This document shows, piece after piece, positions 45,501-56,200 of a stretch of DNA of 64,000 nt (positions are counted from its first letter, which is position 1; every line of letters starts with the position of its first letter). The position numbers and the translations under genes are program-made. The stretch spans positions 14,770 through 78,769 of the forward strand of contig JBCDFA010000004.1 of the NCBI GenBank assembly GCA_039178835.1, written 5' to 3'. The DNA comes from AL-N1 sp039178835. GTDB taxonomy: Bacteria; Chloroflexota; Chloroflexia; Chloroflexales; Roseiflexaceae. The notes beneath the pieces were generated by a model that was not told where the DNA came from, made no database searches, and saw nothing but the letters and a program-made list of their open reading frames with translations.

Positions 45501-47241
45501 CGAGCATGATGCAGAGACCCAGAGCTTTGTTATCAATCCTGAGCAGAGCAGTGATTATGATGCCTTGTGTACATCATTACAAACACAAGAGATAGTCCCA
45601 CAACGTGTCTTGTATCTCTGGAATATGTCATCATCAGATGAGGCTATGACGCAATCAACGATTGCACAGATACCGCATAATGGATACTACAATCTTTTAT
45701 TTCTGGGTCAAGCCCTCGATAAAGCACTTATCACCACGCCGCTGCAACTCACTGTGATTACCAATCGTCTCTGTCAGGTGAGCGAAGCGGATGCTGTTCT
45801 TCCCGAAAAAGCGACTCTTCTTGGGCCATGCAAAACCATTGCCCAAGAGTATCAGCATATCACCTGTCGCTGTATCGATGTTGGAATATCGCAAACCAAC
45901 AGAGCTACCACTCCATTTATTGATAACTTGCTGGCTGAAGCAACCCACTCTACGAGTGAGAGTGTCATCGCCTATCGTGGAAAACAGCGCTGGGTGCAAA
46001 CATATGAACCAGTTCGTCTTGACGAAGAGGTTGAGCCAGTGCGTGAGTTTCGCTCACAAGGTGTCTATCTCATCACTGGTGGTTTAGGAAATCTAGGACT
46101 GCTGTTGGGTCGTTCACTTGCAGAACAGGTACAGGCTCGATTAGTGCTGGTCAGCCGTTCTGGTCTTCCAGAAAAAGAAACGTGGCAAGATTGGCTGTCA
46201 ACACATGATGAGGCAGATTCTACCAGTGCCAAAATTCGCCAGGTTCAACATCTGGAAGAGCTTGGTGCTGAAGTGCTTGTAGCACGTGCAGATGTTGCTA
46301 ATGAAGATCAGATGCGAGCAGTCATTGAGCAGACATATGAGCGGTTTGGTGCGCTGCATGGGGTTATTCACGGTGCCGGATTGGTTTCCACTTTTCACTT
46401 CTTCCGTGAGACTGATCGGCAGATGTCAGAATTGCAGTTTCAACCCAAAGTGTACGGAACGCAGATTCTCGACAAGGTTTTGCAACCATACGATCTCGAT
46501 TTCTGTGTCCTGATTTCGTCGAACGCTGCGACACTTGGTGGTTTAGCAATGACAGCCTACTCGGCAGCCAATTCATTTTTAGATGCCTTTGCAACTGCCA
46601 AGAGTGCAACAAGCGATGTGCAATGGATCAGTACTAACTGGGATGGCCTCTTGTTTGAGACAGATACATCTCACTTCCAGACCAGCATTGATCAATATAG
46701 TTTGCATGGCTCTGAGATATCTGAAGCGTTTTCTCGCATTGTAGCCAACGGTAGTACGCATCAGGTTGTTATCTCAAAAGGTGATCTGCGTGCCCGTATT
46801 GATATGTGGGTCAATAAGCGTAGTGCTGACCTCGCCTCAGAAGATGATGCAGGAGGCGAAACAACAAACTTCTATGCACGACCACAATTGAGCACTGCCT
46901 ATGTGGCCCCACGCGATGAGATCGAAGAAGCTGTGACAGAAATCTGGGAACGTCTATTAGGAGTTCAACCAATTGGTTGTTTGGATAGTTTCTTTGAACT
47001 AGGCGGACACTCATTGTTGGCCACTCAGATTATCGCCCACGTGCGTGAGGCATTTCAGGTAGATGTTCCTATTCGACAGTTGCTGGAAAAACCCACTATT
47101 GCTGAGATGGCTGTGTCTATCGTTGAACAAAAAGCTTTAGATATTGATGAGGATGTCTTAGCACAGTTACTCGATGATCTTGATGATATAGATGCATTGT
47201 CTGAAGAGGATGTTCAAAAATCGTTAGCTGAAAAGCATTAA
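42562..47241 (+). CDS. PKS: KS-AT-KR-carrier with acidic docking tail
   Basis: This is a 1559-residue single-module polyketide synthase. The KS has QTACSTSLVAVH (Cys181), ESHGTGTPLGDP and KTNIGHTDAAAG. The AT has GHSIGEYVAAC (Ser640) and HAFHSAMMDP (from residue 736), the malonyl-specific pattern. The KR has ITGGLGNLG and YSAANSFLD (Tyr1333). The carrier has LGGHSLLATQI (Ser1484) and looks like a PCP. There is no DH or ER. It adds one malonate to the Ser-ending chain and reduces the ketone, giving a 4-amino-3,5-dihydroxypentanoate (statine-like) unit. The end is strongly acidic (LDDLDDIDALSEEDVQ), a docking-type tail that could meet the basic N-terminus of the next NRPS. AGAGGGA precedes the ATG. 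Confidence 0.93.
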   Translation: MQDNTTYANDIAIIGMAGRFPGASDVETFWENIKNGIESITFFTDDALREAGVPQELLALPEYIKARGVLAEADLFDASFFGYSAREAEIVDPQHRLFLETSWHALEHAGYDAQRYDGHISVYAGVGQGSYLLNNIISNPSVLQTFGMMQVSHGNDKDFLATQVSYKLNLRGPSLAVQTACSTSLVAVHLACQSLLCGESDMAMAGGVTIMFPQETGYPYQEGGVLSPDGHCRAFDAQARGTVAGSGIGVVVLKRLSDALEDGDCVHAVIKGSAINNDGSGKVGFTAPAVQGQADVVAEAQAMAGVDPETITYIESHGTGTPLGDPIEITALREVFRDGTDKKGFCGIGSVKTNIGHTDAAAGVAGLIKTVMALKHKQLPPSLHFEQPNPEIDFENSPFYVNAALQEWTSNGSARRAGVSSFGIGGTNAHVVLEEAPVAAESGDVHPWQVLLLSAKTEASLDATTDRLVTYLKANPQCNIADVAYTLQVGRRVFKHCRFVVCQSVSDAIEALENRDPQRVVTYTQEPQRHSPIFMFSGQGSQYVNMGRELYDHETVFRDCVDRCAELLQPYLNLDLRTLLFPEDTTDLATSNGAGSQSQTKNGMLDQTQYAQPALFTVEYALAQLWMAWGVQPEAMIGHSIGEYVAACLAGVFSLEDALKLVAIRGKLMQELPMGEMLSVPLSAQELQPILNSTVSLAAVNDPNLCVVSGPPEAISALETELTQRGISGQRLHTSHAFHSAMMDPILDTFTEQFEYISLNAPQKPFISNVSGTWITEDQATAPEYWSTHLRQTVQFATGMQELLQDSSRFFIEIGPGMTLSIFARRNEEGEGQRLIINSLRRPKDQASDMTFLLARVAQIYFAGIAVDWATLHHNERRHRVPLPGYAFDRQRYWLDPQPTFSSESLQQMMLQPKADMSEWFYLPSWKLSLSPREPKAADTEAQPQCWIVFTDDQGLGDALTQRLQDRNETVVTVRPGSVFEHDAETQSFVINPEQSSDYDALCTSLQTQEIVPQRVLYLWNMSSSDEAMTQSTIAQIPHNGYYNLLFLGQALDKALITTPLQLTVITNRLCQVSEADAVLPEKATLLGPCKTIAQEYQHITCRCIDVGISQTNRATTPFIDNLLAEATHSTSESVIAYRGKQRWVQTYEPVRLDEEVEPVREFRSQGVYLITGGLGNLGLLLGRSLAEQVQARLVLVSRSGLPEKETWQDWLSTHDEADSTSAKIRQVQHLEELGAEVLVARADVANEDQMRAVIEQTYERFGALHGVIHGAGLVSTFHFFRETDRQMSELQFQPKVYGTQILDKVLQPYDLDFCVLISSNAATLGGLAMTAYSAANSFLDAFATAKSATSDVQWISTNWDGLLFETDTSHFQTSIDQYSLHGSEISEAFSRIVANGSTHQVVISKGDLRARIDMWVNKRSADLASEDDAGGETTNFYARPQLSTAYVAPRDEIEEAVTEIWERLLGVQPIGCLDSFFELGGHSLLATQIIAHVREAFQVDVPIRQLLEKPTIAEMAVSIVEQKALDIDEDVLAQLLDDLDDIDALSEEDVQKSLAEKH

Positions 47242-47266
47242 TCTTGATCCGAGGATATCTATCACC

Positions 47267-50200
47267 ATGAGCAATATCACTGATCGTATTGCAAACCTTT
47301 CACCAAAACAACGTGCGAAACTCTTGCGTCGGTTACGTGAGAAAGAGGGGAATGGAACCTCGTCTATTATTGAGTCGCAACCGCGGACATTGGCTCATTT
47401 CCCGCTTTCCTTTGCCCAACAACGTCTGTGGCTCATTGAACAACTGCAACCAGGTCTTGCAGCGTATAACATTTCCCATGCATTACGCATGGCCGGTTTG
47501 ATCAATACTGCCGCAGTCAAAGCTGGTTTTCAAAAACTCATCGAACGGCACGAGGTGTTACGAACGACATTTGCCATAATCGATGATCAGCCAGTGCAGG
47601 TTATTGCACCAGCATTGCATATAGAAGTTCCACTCATCGATCTTTCAATGCTAGATTCTTCTCTTCGTGAGGAAGTCGCCACAACGTTGGTGCAGGACGA
47701 AGCGTTGTGTCTCTTTGATCTTGAGCAAGGACCGTTGTTTCGGGTCAATCTTATTCGTCTCGATCCACAACAACATATATTGATACTGTCTCAACATCAT
47801 ATTATCACTGATGCGTGGTCGTTAGATATCCTGAGCCGTGAGTTTGCTGCCTTCTATGATGGATTACAGAATCAACAAGCTGTAGAACTGCCACCCCTGC
47901 CCATCCAATATGCCGATTATGCGGCATGGCAACGGCAGTGGCTCCAGGGCGCAACATTGGAGCGACACCTCAACTATTGGCGCGAACAGCTACATGGTGC
48001 TGCACAGCTGGATATGCCAACCGACTACCCGCGTCCATCTGTGCAGTCTCACCGAGGCGAAATCGTATCCTTTCGTTTTGGTGAAACGCTCACAACACAG
48101 CTTACTGCGCTGAGCCAGCAGGCCAATACCACACTATTCGTGACGCTGATGGCTGCGTGGCATACCTTGTTAGCACGCTACAGTGGCCAGAATGATGTAA
48201 TGACCGGAATGGGTATCGCGGGGCGCACACGTAAAGAAGTAGAAGACCTGATCGGTTTTTTTGTTAATACGTTGGTGATACGTACCAGTCTGTCTGGGAA
48301 TCCGACTGGCTTGGAGCTATTAGAACGGGTGCGTACCGTTATCTATGATGCGTATACCTATCAGGATTTACCATTTGAGTATCTGGTAGAGCACTTGCAA
48401 CCTGAACGCGATTTGAGCCGCCATCCGCTGGTTCAGATTATGCTGGTGTTACAGAATACCCGCATAGCTACAGCCAAATTAGCTGGTCTCGATATCAGCA
48501 CCGACTTTGCACCTACCAATACGGCTAATTTTGATGTATCGTTGAGCGTTGCGGAACACCCTGATGGCTTGTCTGGATCGATTGAATTTGCGACTGATCT
48601 CTTTGAGGGCGAGACTATTCGTCGTCTCTGCGAACATTTCCGTCAACTCCTTACTGATCTGGTAGCAGATCCCACACAGCGTTTGTCTGAACTCTCACTC
48701 TTAAGTGAAGCTGAGCGACACACGCTTCTCGTTGATTGGAATGCAACAGCACAAGCAGTTTCAACGCAACAGATGGTTCATACGCTCTTTGAGCACCAGG
48801 TAGATCGAAATCCCGAGGCAATTGCGGTGGTAGCTGGTAGTGCTGCACTGTCGTATAGTGCACTTGATGCCCGGGCCAATCACTTGGCGCTCCAACTCCA
48901 CAACTATGGTGTGACGACGGAGATACCAGTGGTGGTGCTCATGGAGCGTTCTCCTGAACTTATTGTAGCGCTACTGGCTGTGCTTAAGGCTGGCGGAGCC
49001 TATGTTCCCGTCGATCCAACATATCCGACAGAGCGTGTTGCATTTATGATCGAGGACACACAGACGCCGGTGGTCCTGACACAATCGAGTCTGGCAGATA
49101 CGCTCGGATCTCATCTGCAAACTCGTGTTGTCTGCCTCGATCAGGTTGTGCTCACGCCAACCAGCGTGCGACCCGCGTTCTCTGTTGCACCGCAACAGGC
49201 AGCCTATGTCATCTATACCTCGGGCTCAACAGGTACACCCAAAGGGGTAACTGTTGCTCACGAAAACCTGTGTAATCTTGTGTTCTGGCATCAGCGGGCC
49301 TACGAAGTTGATGTCACTGACCGCGCGACTCTCGTTGCGGGCCTGGGCTTCGATGCTACTGTCTGGGAACTCTGGCCCTACTTGCTGGCCGGTGCACGAA
49401 TGGCACTCCCAGATGAAACCATTCGTCTCGCAGTCGAGCCTCTGCTGGAGTGGTTGTCTGCTATGCAAACCACCATTGGATTTTTCCCCACGCCACTGGC
49501 AGAAGCTATTTTGGTGCATGGGCAGTGGCCCGCCGATCTTGCCTTGCGTATGATGCTCACAGGTGGCGATGTCTTACACCGCTGGCCTGATACAACCCTG
49601 CCATTCACACTCGTGAACAACTATGGACCAACTGAGAACACCGTGGTGACGACTTGGTTGCCGCTTACAGAAACGGGTGCAAAAAGCCGACCACCCATCG
49701 GGCATCCCGTCGACAACGTACAAGTCTATGTATTAAACGATGACAAACATCCCGTTCCAATCGGTGTCGCTGGAGAGCTGTCTACTGGTGGCGCAAGCCT
49801 GGCACGCGGCTACTATCAACGACCAGCGCTTACTGCAGAACGCTTTGGACCAAATCCATTTGGTACCGCACCCGGCGCTCGTCTCTACCATACTGGTGAT
49901 CGTACCCGCTGGCGTTCCACTGGTGTTATCGAGTATTTTGCCCGACTGGATCAGCAAGTCAAACTCCGTGGTTTCCGCGTTGAGCTTGGGGAAATCACCG
50001 CTACTCTCCAGCAGCACCCAGCTGTGCAGGAGGCAGCAGTAGCGATTCACGAAATCTCTACAGGCAAACATCTCATCGCCTATCTTGTGCCTACTCTTGA
50101 TACAGAATTGCCCGATGAGACAGAGCTACGTGTGTTTCTCCGCACCACACTGCCTGATTACATGATACCCACAGCATTTGTACCGCTGGAAGCCCTTCCA

Positions 50201-53200
50201 TTAACGCCAAATGGGAAATTGGATCGTGCGGCGCTCCCCAAACCTAATCTGGCTATCCAGTCAGGCACGGCATATGTAAAGCCCCGCACGCCACTCGAGA
50301 CACAAATTGCAGCTATCTGGACGACAGTGCTGGGGCAGAAACGTCTGGGTGTTCACGACGACTTCTTTGCCAGTGGTGGACACTCCTTGCTTGCCACTCA
50401 GGTTGTGAGTCGTGTTCGCACCATCCTTAAGATCGATCTGCCAGTACGTACACTATTTGATCATCCAACCATTGCCGAACTTGCAGCAGTGATTGCTCAG
50501 GCACAACACGGTGCTACTGACACTCCCGAACAGGTACCATTGGTACCAGTACCACGAACCGCACCGATGCCTCTTTCCTATGCTCAACAACGCTTATGGT
50601 TTGTTGAGCAGCTACAACCAGGCACTTCAGCCTATCATACGTTTGTTGGTTTGCAGCTCCAGGGGCGTCTACAAATCGCAGCTCTTGAGCAGAGCTTCCA
50701 GGTGCTGCTGGACCGCCACGAGAGTCTTCGTACTGCACTGGTGGTTCTGGCAGATGAGCCACATCAGCTCATTGCTGACCATGTAGCAGCGACACTACCA
50801 GTCATCGATGTAAGCGGGCTGCCAGAGGCTCAACGTGAAGAGCTTGCACAGTACCTGGGGGCAGAGGAACTACGCCACCCGTTTGATTTGCGACAACCTC
50901 CGCTATTGCGCACAGTGCTGGTGCGCTTACAGCCTACATTGCATTTATTGTTGCTCAACCAGCATCACCTAATCACAGACGACTGGTCAATTGGGATATT
51001 TGTACATGAACTAACAACTATCTATAGCAGTCAGGTACGTGGTGAACCAGTAGTGTTGCCACCACTGCCAATACAGTATGCCGATTATGCTGTTTGGCAA
51101 CGTACATGGTTACAAGGTGCTGCCCTTGAGAGTCAGGTGGACTACTGGCGGAAGCAACTGGCCGATCTGCCAACGTTGCAGTTACCGCTGGACTATCCAC
51201 GTCCCGCTGTGCATTTGCATGAAGGCGCCGAAACCTATTTCACTTTTGATACAACACTTCGAGATAAACTCTATGAACTAGGCCAGCCAACCGGTGCCAC
51301 ACTCTTTATGGTATTGCTGACTGGCTGGCAGGCACTCCTGTCGCGGTACAGTGGACAGACCGATATCGCAGTAGGGGCACCGATTGCCAACCGCACACAC
51401 GAAGCGCTTGAAGGGTTACTCGGTTTCTTTGTCAATACCCTGGTGTTACGAACAAATATGGATGGTGATCCAAGCGGCGCAGCCGTACTGGAACAGGTGC
51501 GCCAGACCGCGCTCAATGCCTATGCTCATCAGGATGTTCCTTTTGAGCATCTGGTGGCACAGATCCAGCCAGACCGCGATGTAATGCGGCAGCCATTCTT
51601 TCAGGTTTCGATTGCGCTCCAAAACGCGCCGATGGGAGCACTGGATTTGCCAGATGTTCAGATTGGCTACGCGTCGATGGGAACCAAAACGGCCCTGTTA
51701 GAATTGGTGTTACAGTTGTATGAAACACCAGATGGTATTAGTGGAAGACTGGAATATGCCGCAGATTTGTTTGAAGCTGCTACGATAGAGCGGCTTGTAC
51801 AACATTATGAGCGGATGCTCACTGGTCTGGTAACAGAACCAAAAACCGCGCTGCTGGCAATTCCCTTACTGACACCAGCTGAACAAATACAACTACGCGC
51901 ATGGAATGCAACTGAGCGCTCCTATGACGCTGCCCCGAGTCTGGCCCACCTGATCGCCCAACAGGCTGAACAAACACCAGAGCGTATTGCTCTGCGAAGT
52001 GCCGATGGTGTGCTCACTTTTGGCCTGCTCCAACAGCAAGCCAGTCAACTTGCAGTATTTCTTCAGCAACAAGGCGTTGGGACAGAAACGCCCGTGGCCG
52101 TTTGCCTCGAACGATCACTCGATTTATTTATCTCCCTGGTAGGAATCCTGTATGCAGGTGGTGCGTATGTTCCGCTCGATCCAGAGTATCCTGCTGATAG
52201 ATTAGCCTTTTTGATACAAGATGCAGCGACGCCGTTTATCATTACCCAGACAACACTCCATGATCGTTTGGCCACTGCACTGACAAATCCGGCATTACAG
52301 GTCGTCAATCTCGATACAGACTGGCCCACGATCGCGGTATGTTCTCCATTAGCGCAGTTGCCTGTTATTCATCCACAACAGTTAGCGTATGTCATCTACA
52401 CATCTGGTTCGACCGGCAAGCCCAAAGGGGCCATGAATGCTCATGTAGGTATTGTCAATCGGTTGTGTTGGATGCAAGAGGCCTATACGCTGACTGAGGC
52501 TGACCGGCTTATTCAAAAGACTCCCTATAGCTTTGATGTATCGGTTTGGGAACTGTTCTGGTCTTTGCTGACGGGAGCTTCGGTTGTTATTGCTGTACCG
52601 GGTGGACATCAAGATCCGGTGTATCTGGGTGATGTAATCGAACAGGAACGGGTTACGATTGTCCATTTTGTTCCATCTATGCTCAACGCGTTTCTCGAGA
52701 GTGCACCAACCAATAAGTTGGATGGTGTGCGTGAGGTGGTGTGTAGTGGTGAAGCGCTTACGCTCGATCTTCAGACACGTTTCTTTGCTTATACACCATC
52801 AAGTTTACATAACTTATATGGTCCGACCGAGGCGGCAGTAGACGTAACAGCCTGGGAGTGTTGTGCAAGCGAGTCATTGCAGACCGTTCCTATTGGTTAT
52901 CCTATTGCCAATACACAGATTCTTATTTTGGGGCCATCAGGAGACCAAGTTCCTGTTGGCATCCCCGGTGAATTGTACATTGGTGGTGTTCAGGTAGCAC
53001 GTGGGTATCATCGACGCCCGGGGCTCACCGCTGAACGGTTTGTACCCGACTCGCAGAGCAACATACCAGGAAGCCGCGCCTACCGTACTGGCGATCTGGT
53101 GCGCTATGGGGCTGATGGCGCGATTGAGTATCTTGGCCGGTTGGATCATCAAATCAAAATGCGTGGGTTACGGATTGAACTGGGTGAGATCGAAGCAGCA

Positions 53201-56200
53201 CTGTACCATCACGAATGGGTGCAGACTGCAGTTGTGTTAGCACGTGAGGATATTCCTGGCGACATGCGTCTGACCGGCTATCTTGTCCCCCATGCGAACG
53301 AGATAGAAACCAACGAAAATGGTGCCAATGGGGCATCTGCGGAACACGTCGATTATTGGCAGACATTTTATGATGAAACCTACAGTGAAGTTCCTGTAGA
53401 AGCATTGGACGACCCCACGTTCAATATTGTTGGATGGGCAAGTAGTTATACCAACCAACCTATTCCGGCAGAAGAGATGCGTGAGTGGGTACAGACCACC
53501 GTGGCTCGGATACAGTCTGGGAAACCTCAGTGTATCCTTGAGGTGGGATGTGGCACAGGGCTGCTCCTATTCCCGCTTGCCCCTGATTGTCAACGCTATG
53601 TCGGGGTCGATTTCTCTGCGACAGCCCTTGATTATATTCGTCAACATCTTGATCCAACCTGGTCGCATGTGGAGCTATATGAGCAACGTGCCGATGATCT
53701 GACTGAACTTGCAGGTCAGATGTTCGATGTGGTAGTGATTAACTCGGTTGTGCAGTACTTTCCCAGTGTCAATTATCTGCTTGACGCATTAACAGCAGCC
53801 CTGCCATTGGTTGCGCCAGGTGGACGAATATTTCTGGGCGATGTGCGGAACCTAACCTTATTAGAGTCTTTTGCGGCTGCTGTCCAACTCGCACAGGCAC
53901 CTGCCGGATTACCACGCGCAGAACTACGACAGCGTGTATTACAGCATATGGCCCGTGAAGAAGAGTTGGTCATCGATTCACAACTCTTTTATCAACTCCC
54001 AGCCCAGTTTCCCCAGATCAGCGGGGTGCAGGTTGAAATCAAGCGTGGTTGGGCCCACAACGAGTTGAGTCAGTTCCGCTACGATGTTACGCTCTGGGTC
54101 GGGGAAAACACTGCGGTTCCGGTCGAACCACAGGATTGGAATGCGAATAGTTGGACAGCCGAACGAGTGCAACGAATCCTGGCACAGGAACAGCCGACCT
54201 GGCTGGCACTGTGTGGGGTGCCCAGTGCTCGACTGGTAGGGCCTACTACAGCAGTGAAATTGCTTGTTGATCCGACAGGCCCCGCGACGGTTGCTGGGGT
54301 GCGTGAGGTGCTCGGACGCACCAGTGGGATCGAGCCGGAAACCTTCTGGCAACTTGGTGAAGAACTGGGTTATCAGGTACTGGTGAGCTGGGATGAGACG
54401 AACATTGATGGCTCGTATACAGTTGTGTTTGGCCCTGCCGATACAGGCCCATTTGTTTTACCTACCTTAGACACAGGTTCAACTAATCAGGTAGATTGGA
54501 ACAGCTATGCGAACCATCCAGCGTGGGAAGCGGCCCAGATTGCCCGGTTACCACACTTGCGGCAGTATCTGAGCACCCGACTGCCCGAGTATATGGTGCC
54601 GAGTGCACTAATCCCGTTGCAACGTCTGCCCCTCACGCCCAATGGCAAATTGGATCGGCAAGCCCTTCCAATGCCCAGTAATAACCTACGAGGGAGCAAC
54701 ATGCCATTTGTTGCTCCCCGTACACCGACCGAGGACGTGGTGGCAACCATCTGGGCTCGTTTGTTGAATCAGACACAGGTGGGCATTCACGATGACTTCT
54801 TCGATATGGGCGGGCATTCCTTGTTGGCCACGCGGGTGATCGCTCAAATCCGTGATGTGTTTGGGGTGGAATTACCAGTCCGAGCACTCTTTGAGACACC
54901 TATCTTGCGGGAGTTTGCACAGCAGGTGGTGGCCGCGCAGCGTGCGCACACTACCCGCGTAGCGCCCCCATTGGTCGCACAGCCACGTACCGGCGCCGAT
55001 TTGCCGGTCTCCTTCGCGCAGCAACGCCTCTGGTTTGTCCAGCATCTCGAACCACTAAGCATTGCCTATCATATGCCTAATATCGTGCGATTGCGTGGTG
55101 CTATTGATTTAGGGGTGCTCATACAGAGTCTTGGCGATGTGGTTACACGCCAGGAAAGTCTGCGAACGGCTTTCCCCGAAGTGAATGGACAGCCGGTTCA
55201 GCGTATTACCCCACCAGGCCCGGTATCAGTACCGTGCATCGATCTTCGAGAACTTGAGGGAAATATTCGTGAACAGATAGCTCGAGAGCAGATTCATACT
55301 TTTACTCAGAAGCCGTTTAATTTGGCCCACGGACCATTGTTCCGAACTGCAATATGGCGTATAAGCAACGATGATATCATCTTAGTCTTTATCTTACATC
55401 ACATCATCGGGGATGGCTGGTCACAGGGTATTTTGTTAAGCGATCTATCAGCTTTTTATACCAGTCGTATACAAAAGACAGCTCTTGAGATCGTGCCGTT
55501 ACCTATTCAATATGCCGACTATGCCGTGTGGCAGCGTCAGTGGTTGCACGGTGCCGTCCTCGATAGCCAGGTAGCCTATTGGCGGCGCCAACTCGCCGAT
55601 CTGCCCACACTCCAATTGCCCACCGACTACCCCCGCCCAGCCGTTCCCAGCTATCGTGGGGCCGACTTGCGGGTTTTGCTCGAACCAGATTTGGCAAACC
55701 AGGTTCGAGCGCTGGCCCAACAAATGAACGGCACGCTGTTTATGGTCGTGCTGGCGGCCTGGCAGCTATTGTTAGCACGCTACAGTGGCCAGGACGATAT
55801 CGTCGTTGGGATGGGCATTGCCGGACGAACTCATGTCGAGACAGACCCTTTGATTGGTTTCTTCGTCAATACGCTGGTTCTGCGAACTGATATGTATGGC
55901 CAGCCGACTGCTTGGGAGGTCCTGGAACGGGTGCGAACGGTTACGCTGAATGCCTATGCCCATCAGGATGTACCGTTTGAAGAGGTGGTCACTCAGGTGC
56001 AGCCCGAACGTGACTTGAGTCGTCAACCGCTGTTCCAGGTGGCTATTGTTTTACAGAACACCCCACGCCCGACTGCAGAAGTCAGTAGTGTGCAGATTCT
56101 CCCGATGGCCATCGAGAATCAGACGGCGAAGTTTGATCTGACGCTTGACCTGACAGAAACACCGTTAGGGTTGATGGGCCGATTGGAGTATGCCACGGAC

